NCBI RefSeq assembly: GCF_003255815.1 | Contig: NC_037673.1 | Coordinates: forward strand, 92,916,840-92,980,839 | Length of the DNA: 64,000 bases | Source: Theropithecus gelada | Taxonomy: Eukaryota; Chordata; Mammalia; Primates; Cercopithecidae | Direction of reading: 5' to 3' | Notes under the pieces: generated by a model | What the model saw: only the letters and a program-made list of their open reading frames with translations | Told to the model about the DNA's origin: nothing | Databases searched by the model: none | Position numbers and translations under genes: made by a program | Shown here: piece by piece, positions 23,227-34,340 of the stretch | Layout: each line of letters opens with the position of its first letter | Position numbering within the stretch: position 1 is the first letter of the stretch

Positions 23227-23525
23227 GTAGGCCAGGGATGGTGGCTTACGCCTGTAATCCCAGCATTTTGGGAGGCCAAGGCAGGCGGATCACCTGAGGT
23301 CGGGAGTTCGAGACCAGACTCACCAACATGGAGAACCCTGTCTCTACTGAAAATACAAAATTAGCCAGGCATGGTGGCACATACCTGTAATCCCAGCTAC
23401 TCCGGAGGCTGAGGCAGGAGAATCGCTTGAACCCAGGAGGCGGAGATTACAGAGAGCCGAGATCGTGCCATTGCGCTCCAGCCTGGGCAATAAGAGCAAA
23501 AATTCCATCTCAAGAAAAAAAAAAG
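23227..23525 (+). mobile_element. Alu SINE
   Basis: Full-length dimeric Alu, plus strand, from 'ggccagggatggtggcttacgcc' to the A-rich tail at 23513-23524. AluS-like diagnostic impression only. Confidence 0.95.
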
Positions 23526-24353
23526 ATTTAAAAAGAGTTAGCTTTCATGTTTTGTGAAATAAGGGACTCATGAAATAATTGGACTCACCACCACCTGGAA
23601 TTTTAGTTGAAGATGAACATAGTGACTCCACCAAAGATTCTACTAGCACTCCAGGAATGGTTCCTTAACTGAAATGGAAATTCACAAATGACAGATAAAG
23701 AATTCAAAGTAGGAATTGCAAGGAAGCTCAATGAAATCCAAGACAAGGTTGAAAATTAACACAAAGAAACTTTTAAACAATCTAGGAAATGAAAGAAGAG
23801 ATAAACATCTTAAAAATAAATCAGAGTTTCTGGAATTAAAAATCTTAAGGAATTTCAAAATATAATCGAAAACCTTATCACTGCACTGGATGAAGCAGGG
23901 GATTGAATTTCAGAGCTTGAAGACTGGTCTTTTGAACTAATCTAGGCTGACAAAAATAAAGAAAAAATAATTTTATAAAATGAGCAAAGTCTTTGAGAAA
24001 TATGAGATTATGTAAAGTGACCAAACCTATGAATTATTGGCATTCTAAGAGAGTAGAAAAAGTAAACAACCTGGAAAGTATATTGAGGGAGTAATTCAAG
24101 AAAAATTCCCTAATATTACTAGAGAGGTAGATATCCAGATACAAGAAATCTGGAGAACACTTGCAAGATACTATACAAAACAAACATCACCAAGGCATAT
24201 AGTCACCAGAATGTTCAAGGTCAATGCTAAATTAAAAAACAAAAATCTGAAAGGCAGCTAGAGAAAAAGGGTAAATCACTTTCAGAGGGAACCATGTCAG
24301 GTTAACAGCAGACTTCTTGGCATAAACCTTACAAACCAGGAGAGAACGAGGAC

Positions 24354-24662
24354 TTTTTTTTTTTTTTTTTTTTTTTTTGAGACAGAGTCTTGCTGTCATC
24401 CAGGTTGGAGTGCAGTGGCATGATCTTGACTCACTGCTGCAACCTCTGCTTCCCAGGTTCAAGCAATTCTCTTGCCTCAGTCTTCCAAGTATCTGGGATT
24501 ACAGGCATGTGCCGCCATGCTCGACTAATTTTCATACTTTTAGTAGAGATGGGGTTTCACCATGTTGCTCAGGCTGGTCTTGAACTCCTGACCTCAAGTA
24601 ATCTACCTGCCTTGGCCTCCCAAAGTGCTGAGATTACATGTATGAGCCACCACGCCTGGCCT
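24354..24662 (-). mobile_element. Alu SINE inside L1 ORF1
   Basis: Minus-strand Alu with a long T-tract at 24354-24379, ending 'ccaccacgcctggcc'. A short target duplication 'gaggac' flanks it at 24348-24353 and 24663-24668. L1 ORF1 sequence resumes directly after it. Confidence 0.94.
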
Positions 24663-24684
24663 GAGGACCTATTTTCAGCATTCT

Positions 24685-24685
<1 letters not shown>

Positions 24686-24721
<36 letters not shown>

Positions 24722-24740
24722 AAAAGAAAAAGAAAGAAAT
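24686..24740. repeat. A34 tract and AAAAAG/AAAG microsatellite
   Basis: 34 consecutive A at 24686-24719 followed by GAAAAAGAAAAAGAAAG. It lies within L1 ORF1, where the consensus has a short A-rich codon run, so it is an expansion of that run and not the tail of a retrotransposon. Confidence 0.85.
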
Positions 24741-27345
24741 TCCAAACAAGAATTTTGAATTCTGCCAAACTAAGCTTCATAAGTGAAGGAGAAATACAAT
24801 CTTTTTTAGACAAGCAAGTGCTAAAGGAATTTGCTACCACTAGACCAACCTTACAAGAGACCTAAGGAAAGTCTAAACATGAAAACAAAAGAGTGATACC
24901 TGCTACTACACAAACATACTTAAGTACGTGGCCTGTAGACCCTCTAAAGCAAAAACATAATAGAATTACAAAGCAAACAGCTAACAATTTTACAATAGGT
25001 TCGAAACCTCACATATCAATATTAACTTTGAACATAAATGATCTAAATACCCCACTTAAAAGCACGGAATGGCAAATTGGATAAAAAAAAAAGACTCATT
25101 AATCTGCTGTCTTCGAGACCAATCTCACATATAATGACACTCATAGGCTCAAAATAAAGGGTCAGAGAAAGATCTGCCATGCAAATGGAAAAGAAAAAAG
25201 AGAAGGAATTACTATTCTTATATCAGAACAAAACAGACTTTAAACCAACAACAGGAAAAAAGAACAAAGAAGGGCAATACATAATGATAAAGTGTTAAAT
25301 TCAAGAAGACTTAACTATCCTAAATATTTAAGCTCCCAATACTGGAGTATCCAGATTCATAAGACAAGTACTTCTAGACTTGTTATAAGATTTAGACATT
25401 CACACAATAGTGGGGACCTTCAACACAACAATGACTGCTTCAGACAGATCATCAAGTCAGAAAACTAACGAAAAAATTCTGGGCTTAAACTTGACACTTG
25501 ACAAATTGAACCTAATAGACATCTACAGAATACCCCACCTATCAACCACAGAATATACATTTTTTATCTGCACATGTAACATAGTCCAAGAGTGACCACA
25601 TAATCCCCCATAAAGCAAGTCTCAATACATTAAAAAAAATCAAAATCCTACCAACTGTACTCTCAGATCACAGTGAAATAAAAATAAATAGGAAGAAAAT
25701 CTCCCCAAACCATACAATTTCATGGAAATTAAACAATGTCCTCCTGAATGACTTTGGGGTGTATGATGAAATCAAGCCAGAAATAAAAAAAAATTTCAAC
25801 TAAATAAAAAAAGACACAGACTACCCTAATCTATGAGATTTAGCAAAAGCAGTGTTAAGAGGAAAGTTTATAGTGCTAAATGCCTACTTCAAAAAGTTAG
25901 GAAGATCTCAAATTAATGATCTAATGTTGCACCTCAAGGAACTAGAAAAACAAGGATGAACTAACCCTAAAGCTAGCAAAATAAAAGAAATAACTAAAAT
26001 TAGAGTGGAACTGAATGAAATTGACACCCAAAAATTCATATAAGGAATTTATGAAACCAACAGTTGATGTTTGAAAGAATATACAAGACTGATAGACCAT
26101 TAGCCAGATTTACAAAGAGAAAAGATCGAAATAAGCACTGTCAGAAATGACAAAAGTGACATTACAACTGATCCCACAGAAATAAAAAAAAATGCTCCAG
26201 GACTATTATGAACATCTCTATGCAAGCAAACTGGGAAATCTAGAGGAAATGGATACATTCTTTCATGAAGAAATTGAAACCCCGAACAGACCAATATTGA
26301 GTTCTGAAATTGAATCAGTAATAAAAAAACCTAACAATCAAAAAAGCCCTGGACCAGAAGGATTCACAGCGAAATCCTATCAGGTGTACAAAGAAGACCT
26401 GGTACTTGTTCTACTGAAACTATTTCAAAAATTTGAGGAGGAGGATCTCCCTCTTAACTCATTTTTGAAGCTAGCAACACCCTGACAAAGACACAACCAC
26501 TAAAGAAAACTACTGGCCAATATTCCTGATGAACATAGATACAAAAAACCTCAACGAAATACTAACAAACTGAATTCAGCAGCACATCAATAAGTTAATT
26601 GACCATAATCAAGTAGGCTTCATTCCCAGGATGCAAGGTTGGTTCAACCTATGCAAATCAGTAAATGTGATTCATCATATAAACAGAATTATGTTACAAA
26701 AACTATATGATCATCTCAATAGATGCAAAAAGAGCTTTAGATAAAATCCAACATTCTTTCATGGTAAAAACCCTCAAGAAACTAGGCAACCTACCTCAAA
26801 ATGATGAAAGCCACTTATGACAAACCCACAGCCAACAACATACTGAACAGGCAAAAACTGGAAGCATTCTCCTAGATAACTGGAATAAGACAAAAATGCC
26901 TACTCTTCCCCCTCCTATTCAACATAGCATTGGAAATACTAGTCAGAGCAATCAGGCCAGAGAAAGGCATCCAAATAGGAAAATAAGTCAAACTATCTCT
27001 TCTTGCTGATGATATAATTCTATTCCTTGAATACCCTGAAGACTCCATCAAAAGGCTCCAGGAATCAATAAACAACTTCAGCAAATCTTTAGGATACAAA
27101 ATCAGTGTACAAAAACCAGCTGTATTTCTATATACCAATACTGTTCAAGCTGAGAGCTAAATCAAGAACACAGGGAGTGGGGTAGAGGGAAGGAGAGCAT
27201 TACCAAAAATAGCTAATGCATGCTGGGCTTAATACCTAGGTGGTGGTTTGATAGGTGCAGCAAACCATCATGGCACATATTTACCTATGTAACCAACCTG
27301 TACATCCTGCACATGTACCCCAGAACTTAAAAATTAAAAAATTTC

Positions 27346-28395
27346 TGCATATCACTAATTATTAGATAAATGCAAATCAAAAACACAATAATGTAACTCC
27401 AGCACTTCGGGAGGCCTAGGCAGGCGGAACACTAGAGGTCATGACTTTGAGACCAGTCTGGCCAACATGGTGAAACCCCATCTCTACTAAAATTACAAAA
27501 ATTAGCAGGGCCTAGTGGCATGTGCCTGCGATTTCAGCTACTCGAGAGCTTGAGGCAAGTGAATAGCTTGAGCTCGGGGCAGGGTGGTGGAGGTTGCATT
27601 GAGCTGAGATCAGCCTGGGCCACAGAGTGAGACTCCATCTCAAAAAACAACAGCAACAACAACAAAACACCACAATGAGATGAGATGGCATCTCACACCA
27701 GTCACAATAGCTATTACTGAAAAGTCAAAAAACAACAGATATTGGCGAGGCTGCAGAGAAACGGGAACACTTCTACACTCTTAGTAGAAATATAAATTAT
27801 TTCAGCCACTGTAGAAAGCAGATTGGAGGTTTCTCAAAGAACTTAAAAAACAGAACTACCATTTGACCCAGCATTCCATTACTGGGTATATGCCCAAAAG
27901 AAAACAAATTGTTCTACTGAAAGCACATGCATTCTCATGTTTAGTGCAGCACTATTCACAATAACAAAGACACAGAATCAACCTAGGCGTCCATCAACAG
28001 TGGACTGCATAAAGAAAATGTGGCGCATCTACACCGTGGAATACTATGAAGCCATACAAAAGAATGAAATCATGTGTTTGCAGCAATATAGATGCAGCTG
28101 GAGGCCATTATCCTAAGCAAATTAATGTAGAAACAGAAAACCAAATTCTGCGTGTTCTCATTTATAAGTGAAAGTTAACCATTGGGTACTTATGAACATA
28201 TAGATGGCAACAATAGACACTCGGGACTATTAGAGTGGACAGGGAGGGCGGGGAGCAGATGTGGAAAAACTGTTGGCACTATGCCCAGTACCCGGGTGAT
28301 GGGATCATTTATACCCAAGCCTCAGCGTCATGCAATATACCCAGGTAACAAACCTGCACATATACTCCCTGAATTTAAAAGTTGAAAAATTTTAA
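27346..28395 (+). mobile_element. Second L1 3' end (ORF2 C-terminus and 3'UTR)
   Basis: Another L1, distinct from the one ending at 27345. It enters in the ORF2 C-terminal coding part ('atcactaattattagataaatgcaaatcaaaa'), continues after an Alu insertion through 'ctactacactc', 'tgacccagcattccattactgggtat' and 'ccgtggaatactatgaagccat', and ends in the 3'UTR at 'tatactccctgaatttaaaagtt' (28350-28395). Confidence 0.9.
27386..27665 (+). mobile_element. Diverged Alu SINE inside L1
   Basis: Plus-strand Alu lacking its first ~25 bases, with many substitutions and a short right monomer. The tail is (CAACAA)n-like at 27648-27668. L1 words 'aaaacacaat' before and 'aacaccacaat' after suggest a mutated target duplication. 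Confidence 0.88.
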
Positions 28396-28793
28396 AAAAT
28401 ATAAAATTGCAAATTGATAACATTACATAAAAATAAACATTCTGTTTAATAAGGAACTCATTGAATAAAATTAACTGATAATAAGTGGAAAAACATTTTC
28501 AAAATCTAACGGCAACTAGTGTTTAATAGATAAACTACACAAGTACCTCCTAAAAATCAACTAGAAACAGGCACCTCAGGGAACAGACAAAAATAGATGA
28601 ACATGAAATTACAGAAGAGTAAACTTAGAAAATTAAGAGGCATGTGATAAGATGGTCAGAATGGTGAGTAATTTAAGAAATTCAAGTTCAAGCATCATTC
28701 AGCTGTAACTGTAAATGATTATAGACTGACAAGCATTTGAAAGTTAGGTAATAGCAACTGAGATATGAAGGCCTAAGAACTCTATTGCACTTC

Positions 28794-28817
28794 TAGTGGT
28801 AGTGGTAGTGGTAGTGG
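28794..28817. repeat. (TAGTGG)4 microsatellite
   Basis: Four perfect copies of the hexamer TAGTGG. Confidence 0.95.
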
Positions 28818-29033
28818 ATCTGACATGATTTATTCAGATTAAGTATAAGTGTATCCTACAACCCTACCTTTCTACTTCTGAGTACATATCTCAGGGAGCT
28901 TGAGGAGACACGTGAGGATTTAGGATTTTCTTTGCAGAAATGTTTATCAAGGCAAGAGTTGAAGGCAGCCTGGATGTCTGCCACCTGGACAGAGATGGAT
29001 AAGCTGGGCCTATAGGTAGGTAATCCTAGATTC

Positions 29034-29125
29034 CCATCACTGGGACAGTGGGAAAGTAAGCCTGGAAATCCATCACTGGGACAATGGGAAAGTAAAACTG
29101 GAAATCCATCACTGGGACACTGGGT
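29034..29125. repeat. 36-bp minisatellite, about 2.6 copies
   Basis: Units start at 29035, 29071 and 29107 (exact 36-bp period), each beginning 'catcactgggaca' and followed by 'tgggaaagtaa' and 'ctggaaatc'. The third unit decays after about 20 bp. Confidence 0.93.
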
Positions 29126-29630
29126 AGTTAAAATGTGGATCATGTAGATGTTTGAATACCAACCATCCTAAAAGAGTACTGTGAAATTTAAAATAGTTTG
29201 TACTTTTCTGATTTTATATGTGAAGTCACTTGGAGTGCTGACTTAAAATGTTCATTGGCCACTTAACAAAATGAGAGTGCCCTTTATTAAATTTTTTAAG
29301 TTTGAAAGCTAATGGATAAGGGCATAGTAAAAGACTACTGGAATCCATTCCTTATCTTCAAATACTTTCTAAATAAAAAAAATACATGCGGAACATTTAA
29401 TAAAGTCTAATAGTGTTAAAAGGATTACAATTAAAAATTCATTCTCCTGCTTCATGTCTTTTTATTTTCAAACCACAGCTTCCTTTGGCAGCCACTTTCA
29501 CTCTTTTGTAATAGTTACTTTATATTTTTAAGTTATATACTTACACTGCTCTCTCTCAATTCATTAGTTTAAGGCATTTATTTAAGCTTGAATATCATAG
29601 ATTAGAATTTATGCTGTCTTGCACCTCCCC

Positions 29631-30073
29631 TGTGATGATTAATGTTATGTGTCACATTGACTGGACCAAGGGGTATCCAGGTTAAACATTTTGAGTGTAT
29701 CTCTGGGGGTTTCTGGATGAGATTAGTATTTGAATCAGTGGACTGAGTAAAGTAGATGCTCTTCTGCATGTGAGTGGGCATCATTTAATCTGTTCAGTGT
29801 TGATGGCCTGAATAGAACAAAAGGTAGAGGAAGGAGGAATTTGCCTTTTTTTTTTTTTTTTTTCCCTGCCTCACTGTATGAGTTGGAACTTCTCATTGCA
29901 TCTTCTCCTGCCTTGGCCTGGAATATACTTACTTACGTGTAGATGGTAGATCATGGGACTTCTTATCCTTCAAAATCATGTGAACCAATTTCTCACAATC
30001 TCTCTGTCCGCATCAATCTACTATGTATGTATGTATGTATGTATGTATGTATGTATGTATGTATGTATCTATG

Positions 30074-30121
<48 letters not shown>

Positions 30122-30178
30122 ATCTATTATATCTATCTCCTATTGGTTTTGTTTCTCTGGAGAACTCGAATACATCCC
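29631..30178 (+). mobile_element. MLT1-type LTR (MaLR)
   Basis: Plus-strand mammalian apparent LTR of the MLT1 group: 'tgtgatgattaatgttatgtgtca', 'ggccaaggggt.tccaggt', 'ggtttctggatgagatta', 'gcctgaatagaacaaaa', then after the microsatellite 'ctcctattggttttgtttctctggagaactc'. The internal T-run (29848-29865) and the TATG/ATCT repeat are secondary expansions. Confidence 0.88.
30022..30125. repeat. Compound (TATG)n-(ATCT)n microsatellite
   Basis: About eleven TATG units (30022-30067) followed by about fourteen ATCT units (30067-30125), with one interruption at the switch. It lies at the place where MLT1 elements have a short TATATA/CACA run. Three overlapping open frames through it are translation artefacts. 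Confidence 0.95.
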
Positions 30179-31060
30179 CACATTTCCAATACATACTATT
30201 TTTGGTAATACAGTTTTTTGTTAATATTTAGAGTTTTTATTTATGATGTTTTAAATATCTTCTGAGTCAAATAGTATACTATAATAATGAAATAGTACTG
30301 CATTGGCTAATTATAGAAGACTTGGCTACACTGTGCCTTATAAATAAAGGAGTTCAATGCTACCCACATAGTTAGAAGTCCAGAGATAGGCAGCTCAGTG
30401 ATGATGAATAGGCTTCACTATGCCAAATTCCATTCTGACTTTCCAGTTCTTCTCATGTGACTATTTATATCATGCACGTCACTTCTAGGTTGCAAGATTA
30501 ATGCTTTATTTTCAGCATTCATCTATATTTCAGACAGGAAGAAAGAAAGAAAACAAGCAGAAAACTTGAGCCCTCTGAGTCTTTTTTCTTTTAAAATATT
30601 TTCCTAGAAGCTCTACCTAATAATGACTTACATTTACATCTTATTAGCTAGAGCAATGTCACATGGTCTCCCTTTTAGCTGAATATTGGCCTTCCTCAAC
30701 TGGTCTTTTAATTTTCTTTTCTCTCCTACTCTCTCAACTCTTTTCTTTTTATTCATTTTTTTGGGAAATTTTCTAATTTCTAAGTTTATTTTTTGAATAT
30801 GCTATTAACTTTTTCTAATTCTATCTGTTACATTTTTAATTTAAAAAAACTTGTTTGGGTTTTTTTGTTATCTTCATAGCGGTCTATATCTTGTTTCTTG
30901 ATATAATTTGTTCTCTTATCTCTCTTAGAAAATTGAAGATGATTACTTTGAAGCTTGCTGTTATATTCTATGCTGGTTGTGTTTCCTTTGAATCTCTTGC
31001 TTTAATTGTTCTTTTGAGTTTTCTCAAATAGCTTAAGATCTTTAGGTATGAGATATGAGA
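30179..31060. other. AT-rich DNA, no gene seen
   Basis: About 880 bp. T-rich sequence from 30700 to 31040 could be a very old minus-strand L1/HAL1 ORF1 relic, but the match is too weak to claim. No coding sequence or RNA gene is recognised. Confidence 0.4.
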
Positions 31061-31465
31061 TAAGAGCCATAGTCTTCTTGGGCCTTCATGACAAAACACA
31101 GTAGGCAGTGTGACTTGAACAGCAGAATTTATTTTCTGATAGTTCTTGAGTCAAGTTCAAGATCAAATTGTGGGCAGAGTTGGTTTCTTCTGAAGGCTTT
31201 GCCTCTTGGCTTGGAAATCACTATCTTTTTCTGTGTCTTTACGTAATCTTCCCTCTGTATGTTTGTGTCCTTATTTCCTCTTTTAAGCACACCAGTCATA
31301 TAAGGCCCACCTAGGACTTCATTTGAGCTTAATTACCTATCTCTATAAAGATCTGTCTCCAAATACAGTTACATTCTGTGGCACTGGGTTGGGGGGTGGG
31401 CATTTAAGACTTTAACATGTGGATTTAGGGGGACAAAGTTCAGTCCCTAAACAATCTTCATGGAT
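31061..31465. mobile_element. Old interspersed repeat, family not certain
   Basis: A widespread mammalian repeat phrase set: 'gaacagcagaatttattttctgatagttcttg', 'ggttggtttcttctgaaggctttgcctcttggcttg', 'atcttccctctgtatgtttgtgtcc', 'ctccaaatacagttacattctgtgg', 'gggggacaaagttcagtcc'. I recognise the family by sequence but cannot name it with confidence (LTR or DNA element). Confidence 0.6.
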
Positions 31466-31740
31466 ATGTGGGGCAAATTGATTTTGTTATTCTCTCCTGA
31501 GTGCTTTGAAGTCTAATCAGCCAATATTTTGCTAAATGCATTGGTTTTTATTTTCCTTCTTTCTATATTATACTTTGAGTTCGAATATATCTCTTGGTTT
31601 TAATGAATATGGAATTTCTATTTCTTTATCTACTTGTGAGTTCTGGGAAGTATCTTAGAGGACAAAATGAATCAAAAGAGTAGAATGCTTTCTGTTCTTC
31701 ATCTTAAAAATCAGAAATCTCTATCAATGCTTCTTGTCAT

Positions 31741-32760
31741 AGGTTGGCTTCCCAAAAAAGGACTCTGAGATGGATATTAGTGTGCAGAAAGCTTATTAGG
31801 AAGCAGTGTTGGGATCAATTCCTGTGGAGGTCAAGGAAGTAAATGAAAGAGAGTTTGGCAGTAGAAGTTGGGTTGTGATGTAGTCTCAACGAAGGCTTCA
31901 GCTGAACTGGGAGCTCTGAAGTTGGGATGGCTGTCAGAGTTGCTCTGCATTGCAGTGAGTGCCTTCGTACTTCTGCATCAGTCAATAGTTAAATGTGGGC
32001 TGGCCCATGATGGGAGAGTGACCTTGATTCAGCTGGCTTTTTTTATTTTTTGATTTTTTTTATTATACTTTAAGTTCTAGGGTACATGTGCACAACGTTT
32101 GTTACATATGTACACTTGTGCCATGTTGGTGTGCTGCACCCATCAACTCGTCAGCACCCATCAACTCGTCATTTACATCAGGTATAACTCCCAATGCAAT
32201 CCCTCCCCCTTCCCCCCTCCCCATAATAGGACCCAGTGTGTGATGTTCCCCTTCCCGAGTCCAAGTGATCTCATTGTTCAGTTCCCACCTATGAGTGAGA
32301 ACATGTGGTGTTTGGTTTTCTGTTCTCGTGATAGTTTGCTGAGAATGATGGTTTCCAGCTGCATCCATGTCCCTACAAAGGACACAAACTCATCCTTTTT
32401 TATGGCTGCATAGTATTCCATGGTGTATATGTGCCACATTTTCTTAATCCAGTCTGTCACTGATGGATATTTGGGTTGATTCCAAGTCTTTGCTATTGTG
32501 AATAGAGCCACAATGAACATACGTGTGCATGTGTCTTTATATCAGCATGATTTATAATCCTTTGGGTATATACTTAGTAATGGCTTTTTTTAGGCATAGT
32601 ATATTTCTGGAGAGGGCTGACATCTAAGGACTGTAAGTTGGTAGACTTTCCAGAGGCTGGAATGTAGGTCCTTCATTCCTGAGGGCGATCCGGGTAGCTC
32701 ATTACAGCATCATCCGCCCTTCTGCACATATACCTTATGGTGTATTCAAACTGGTTGACT
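31741..32760 (-). mobile_element. Possible old LTR, split by a young L1
   Basis: Segments 31741-32033 and 32593-32760 appear to be one older element interrupted by the L1 at 32034-32592. On the minus strand the left end reads like an LTR 3' end ('aataagctttctgcacac' then a purine-rich end). Family unknown. Confidence 0.4.
32034..32592 (-). mobile_element. Young primate L1 3' fragment with exact target duplication
   Basis: 5'-truncated minus-strand L1 (body about 32046-32580): ORF2 C-terminus (32278-32520 minus, with WNQPKYPSVTDWIKKMWHIY) and primate L1 3'UTR with a T-rich tail at the left. The 12-bp duplication 'tggcttttttta' is identical at 32034-32045 and 32581-32592. Low divergence suggests an L1PA-age insertion. 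An 18-bp tandem duplication lies inside it at 32137-32172. Confidence 0.95.
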
Positions 32761-32819
32761 GTGAATCTTCATCTCTCCTTTCCTCATCTTATTTATCTTC
32801 TTAGGTCATGAATCTCTAC

Positions 32820-33110
32820 TTCTAATTTTGACCTGTCAGAATTTTATTGTTTTTCAAGAACCAGTTAAAGAGTCACGCTTCTTATGAAGTCTTCACCAAT
32901 CATCATAGTAAAAAATAAAAGGTATCTTTATTCTCTGAAACCCTTTTGACCCTGGATTTTATCTCTAGAATGGCACATAGCATATTCTGCCTTAATTGTG
33001 GTTCATTATATAATTAGAACTCCTACAGGATTGTTAATTTCTTACATGTGAGAAACTACAATATTGTTGAAATGTCTGCATACTAGAAATTTAATAAATT
33101 TTCTTCAAAT
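32820..33110 (+). mobile_element. L2 LINE 3' end
   Basis: Plus-strand L2 3'UTR ('cttcttatgaagtcttcaccaat', 'ttgttaatttcttacatgtgag', 'aaatgtctgcatactagaaatttaataaattttc'). Diverged. Confidence 0.6.
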
Positions 33111-34125
33111 TTAGTATTCATTGAAATACATCCACTGCAGATCTAGACAACCAGAGAGGCCAAATGCCTTGTCTTGTAAAATGTCAAAGTAATGCACAAA
33201 CAACTGACAGTAACAGCTAAGTCCCTTATCTCTTCTTAACCTAGAGCAGTATTTTCAATGTTTTAAAATAGCTTGTGCTTGACGCAGTATTTGAACGGAA
33301 AGGATAATAAACATCAATAAATCAAGGTACAGTTTTTGGAAGAATAGCATAACTTTTGCCTTGTCAAAGGCTTTTGGTATGAATGGAACTGGATCTTAAT
33401 CCTTTTAAGGACACTTTCTGCATGTCTATATGACTAGTGATTTATTTTTTATTTGTTAGGGGTCATATTTTCATAAATTATAGATTTTCTCAATAGTTTA
33501 CAGGTCTTAAATATTTAAATTATTATTAACTGAAACTAACTAAGAAAAGAAAAGCCTATCAAAGACATGAAAGTAATTCAAAATATTTGGTCATCTTTAC
33601 ACATGATTGAGCTATATTAGTTTATTAAGTTAATAGCCTATGAATAAAAAATAATAAACATATGATATTTCTTAGTAGTCTAGTGTCTGCTCTTTTCTGA
33701 TTGACCCTACTTCATGTAAGTCCAAGAATTTTCTCTAAGTAATCGTTGTGTTTAGTTCTTTTGTAATTGGTATGTGATATCTTCTCCTTAAAATTCTCTC
33801 ATTTTTCTGATTTCACTGCTTTATTTCATTCTTTATTTGCATAGAAGTTTTTAACTACATGTGACCCAATGCACACATCTATAGTACGTATTTCTGAAAT
33901 AAAAGTTTCATGAAACAATACTTAGGGTGTAGGTACACTCAGGTGTTTTATTTTCTTTTTCTTCGAATGCAGTAAGATATTGGTTGTGATCCATTAAACC
34001 CATTTGACAAACCCTAATGTACCAAAATCTGCAGTTTAAGGGCTAACCCATTCTTAGTCTCAATTATCACTCTTTTAATCATGTGACACCCAGAACTGAT
34101 TTCTCATCTAATCTTTTCTTTGTTT
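33111..34125. other. Unique AT-rich DNA, no gene seen
   Basis: About 1 kb without recognised repeat, RNA gene or supported exon. Confidence 0.5.
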
Positions 34126-34340
34126 TCTACCTTAATCCTGACTGTCTCCAGGCCCTCATCATTTTATACCTTGATTCACATGGTATCTTGCTATCTGGTC
34201 TCCCTACCTATATTCTCTTTCCTCCAACTTACTGCCTTTTAATTTGCTTTCAGCATACCAATTCTTTACTTCTCTTACACAAAGTATCTAGCATAGTGCT
34301 TAGAAGATCAGTTTTCAATGAATGCTTTTTGAATTGATTG
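34126..34340 (+). mobile_element. L2 LINE fragment
   Basis: Diverged plus-strand L2 3' region ('tggtatcttgctatctggtctccctacct' and 'ctagcatagtgcttag..tcaatgaatgctttttgaattgattga'). Confidence 0.6.

Larger units (their letters stand above)
23530..27345 (+). mobile_element. Old L1 with internal deletion
   Basis: Plus-strand L1M-like element: ORF1 coiled-coil and RNA-binding region (23690-24860), ORF2 start near 25010-25100 ('caatattaactttgaacataaatgatct'), endonuclease and RT parts (frame 26192-26485 includes PGPEGFTAKSYQVYKEDL) to about 27158. It then jumps directly to the last ~180 bp of the 3'UTR, ending 'catgtaccccagaacttaaaaattaaaaa' at about 27340. About 2 kb of ORF2 and 3'UTR is missing at 27158. 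All frames are broken. An Alu and a long A-rich tract interrupt ORF1. Confidence 0.9.
28396..29627. other. Possible very old L1 relic, otherwise unassigned
   Basis: Parts of 28520-28620 and 28850-29000 faintly resemble old L1 3' coding sequence (for example 'ctacttctgagtacatatctcagggagcttgag' against the usual 'ctaggtatatacccaagagaa'). Divergence is too high to be sure. It contains a hexanucleotide repeat and a 36-bp minisatellite, listed separately. No gene is seen. Confidence 0.35.

Noticed and set aside
23530..25100. ORF1-like charged coiled-coil sequence as a possible host gene
   Set aside because: The order of coiled coil, RNA-binding part, spacer and ORF2 start is that of L1; the frames are broken.
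29034..29125. CRISPR-like direct repeats
   Set aside because: The units are contiguous with no unique spacers; it is a minisatellite in a vertebrate genome.
30023..30231. Met-Tyr-Val-Cys and Ile-Tyr-Leu-Ser repeat proteins in three frames
   Set aside because: Translation of a tetranucleotide microsatellite; all frames are open because the repeat contains no stop in them.
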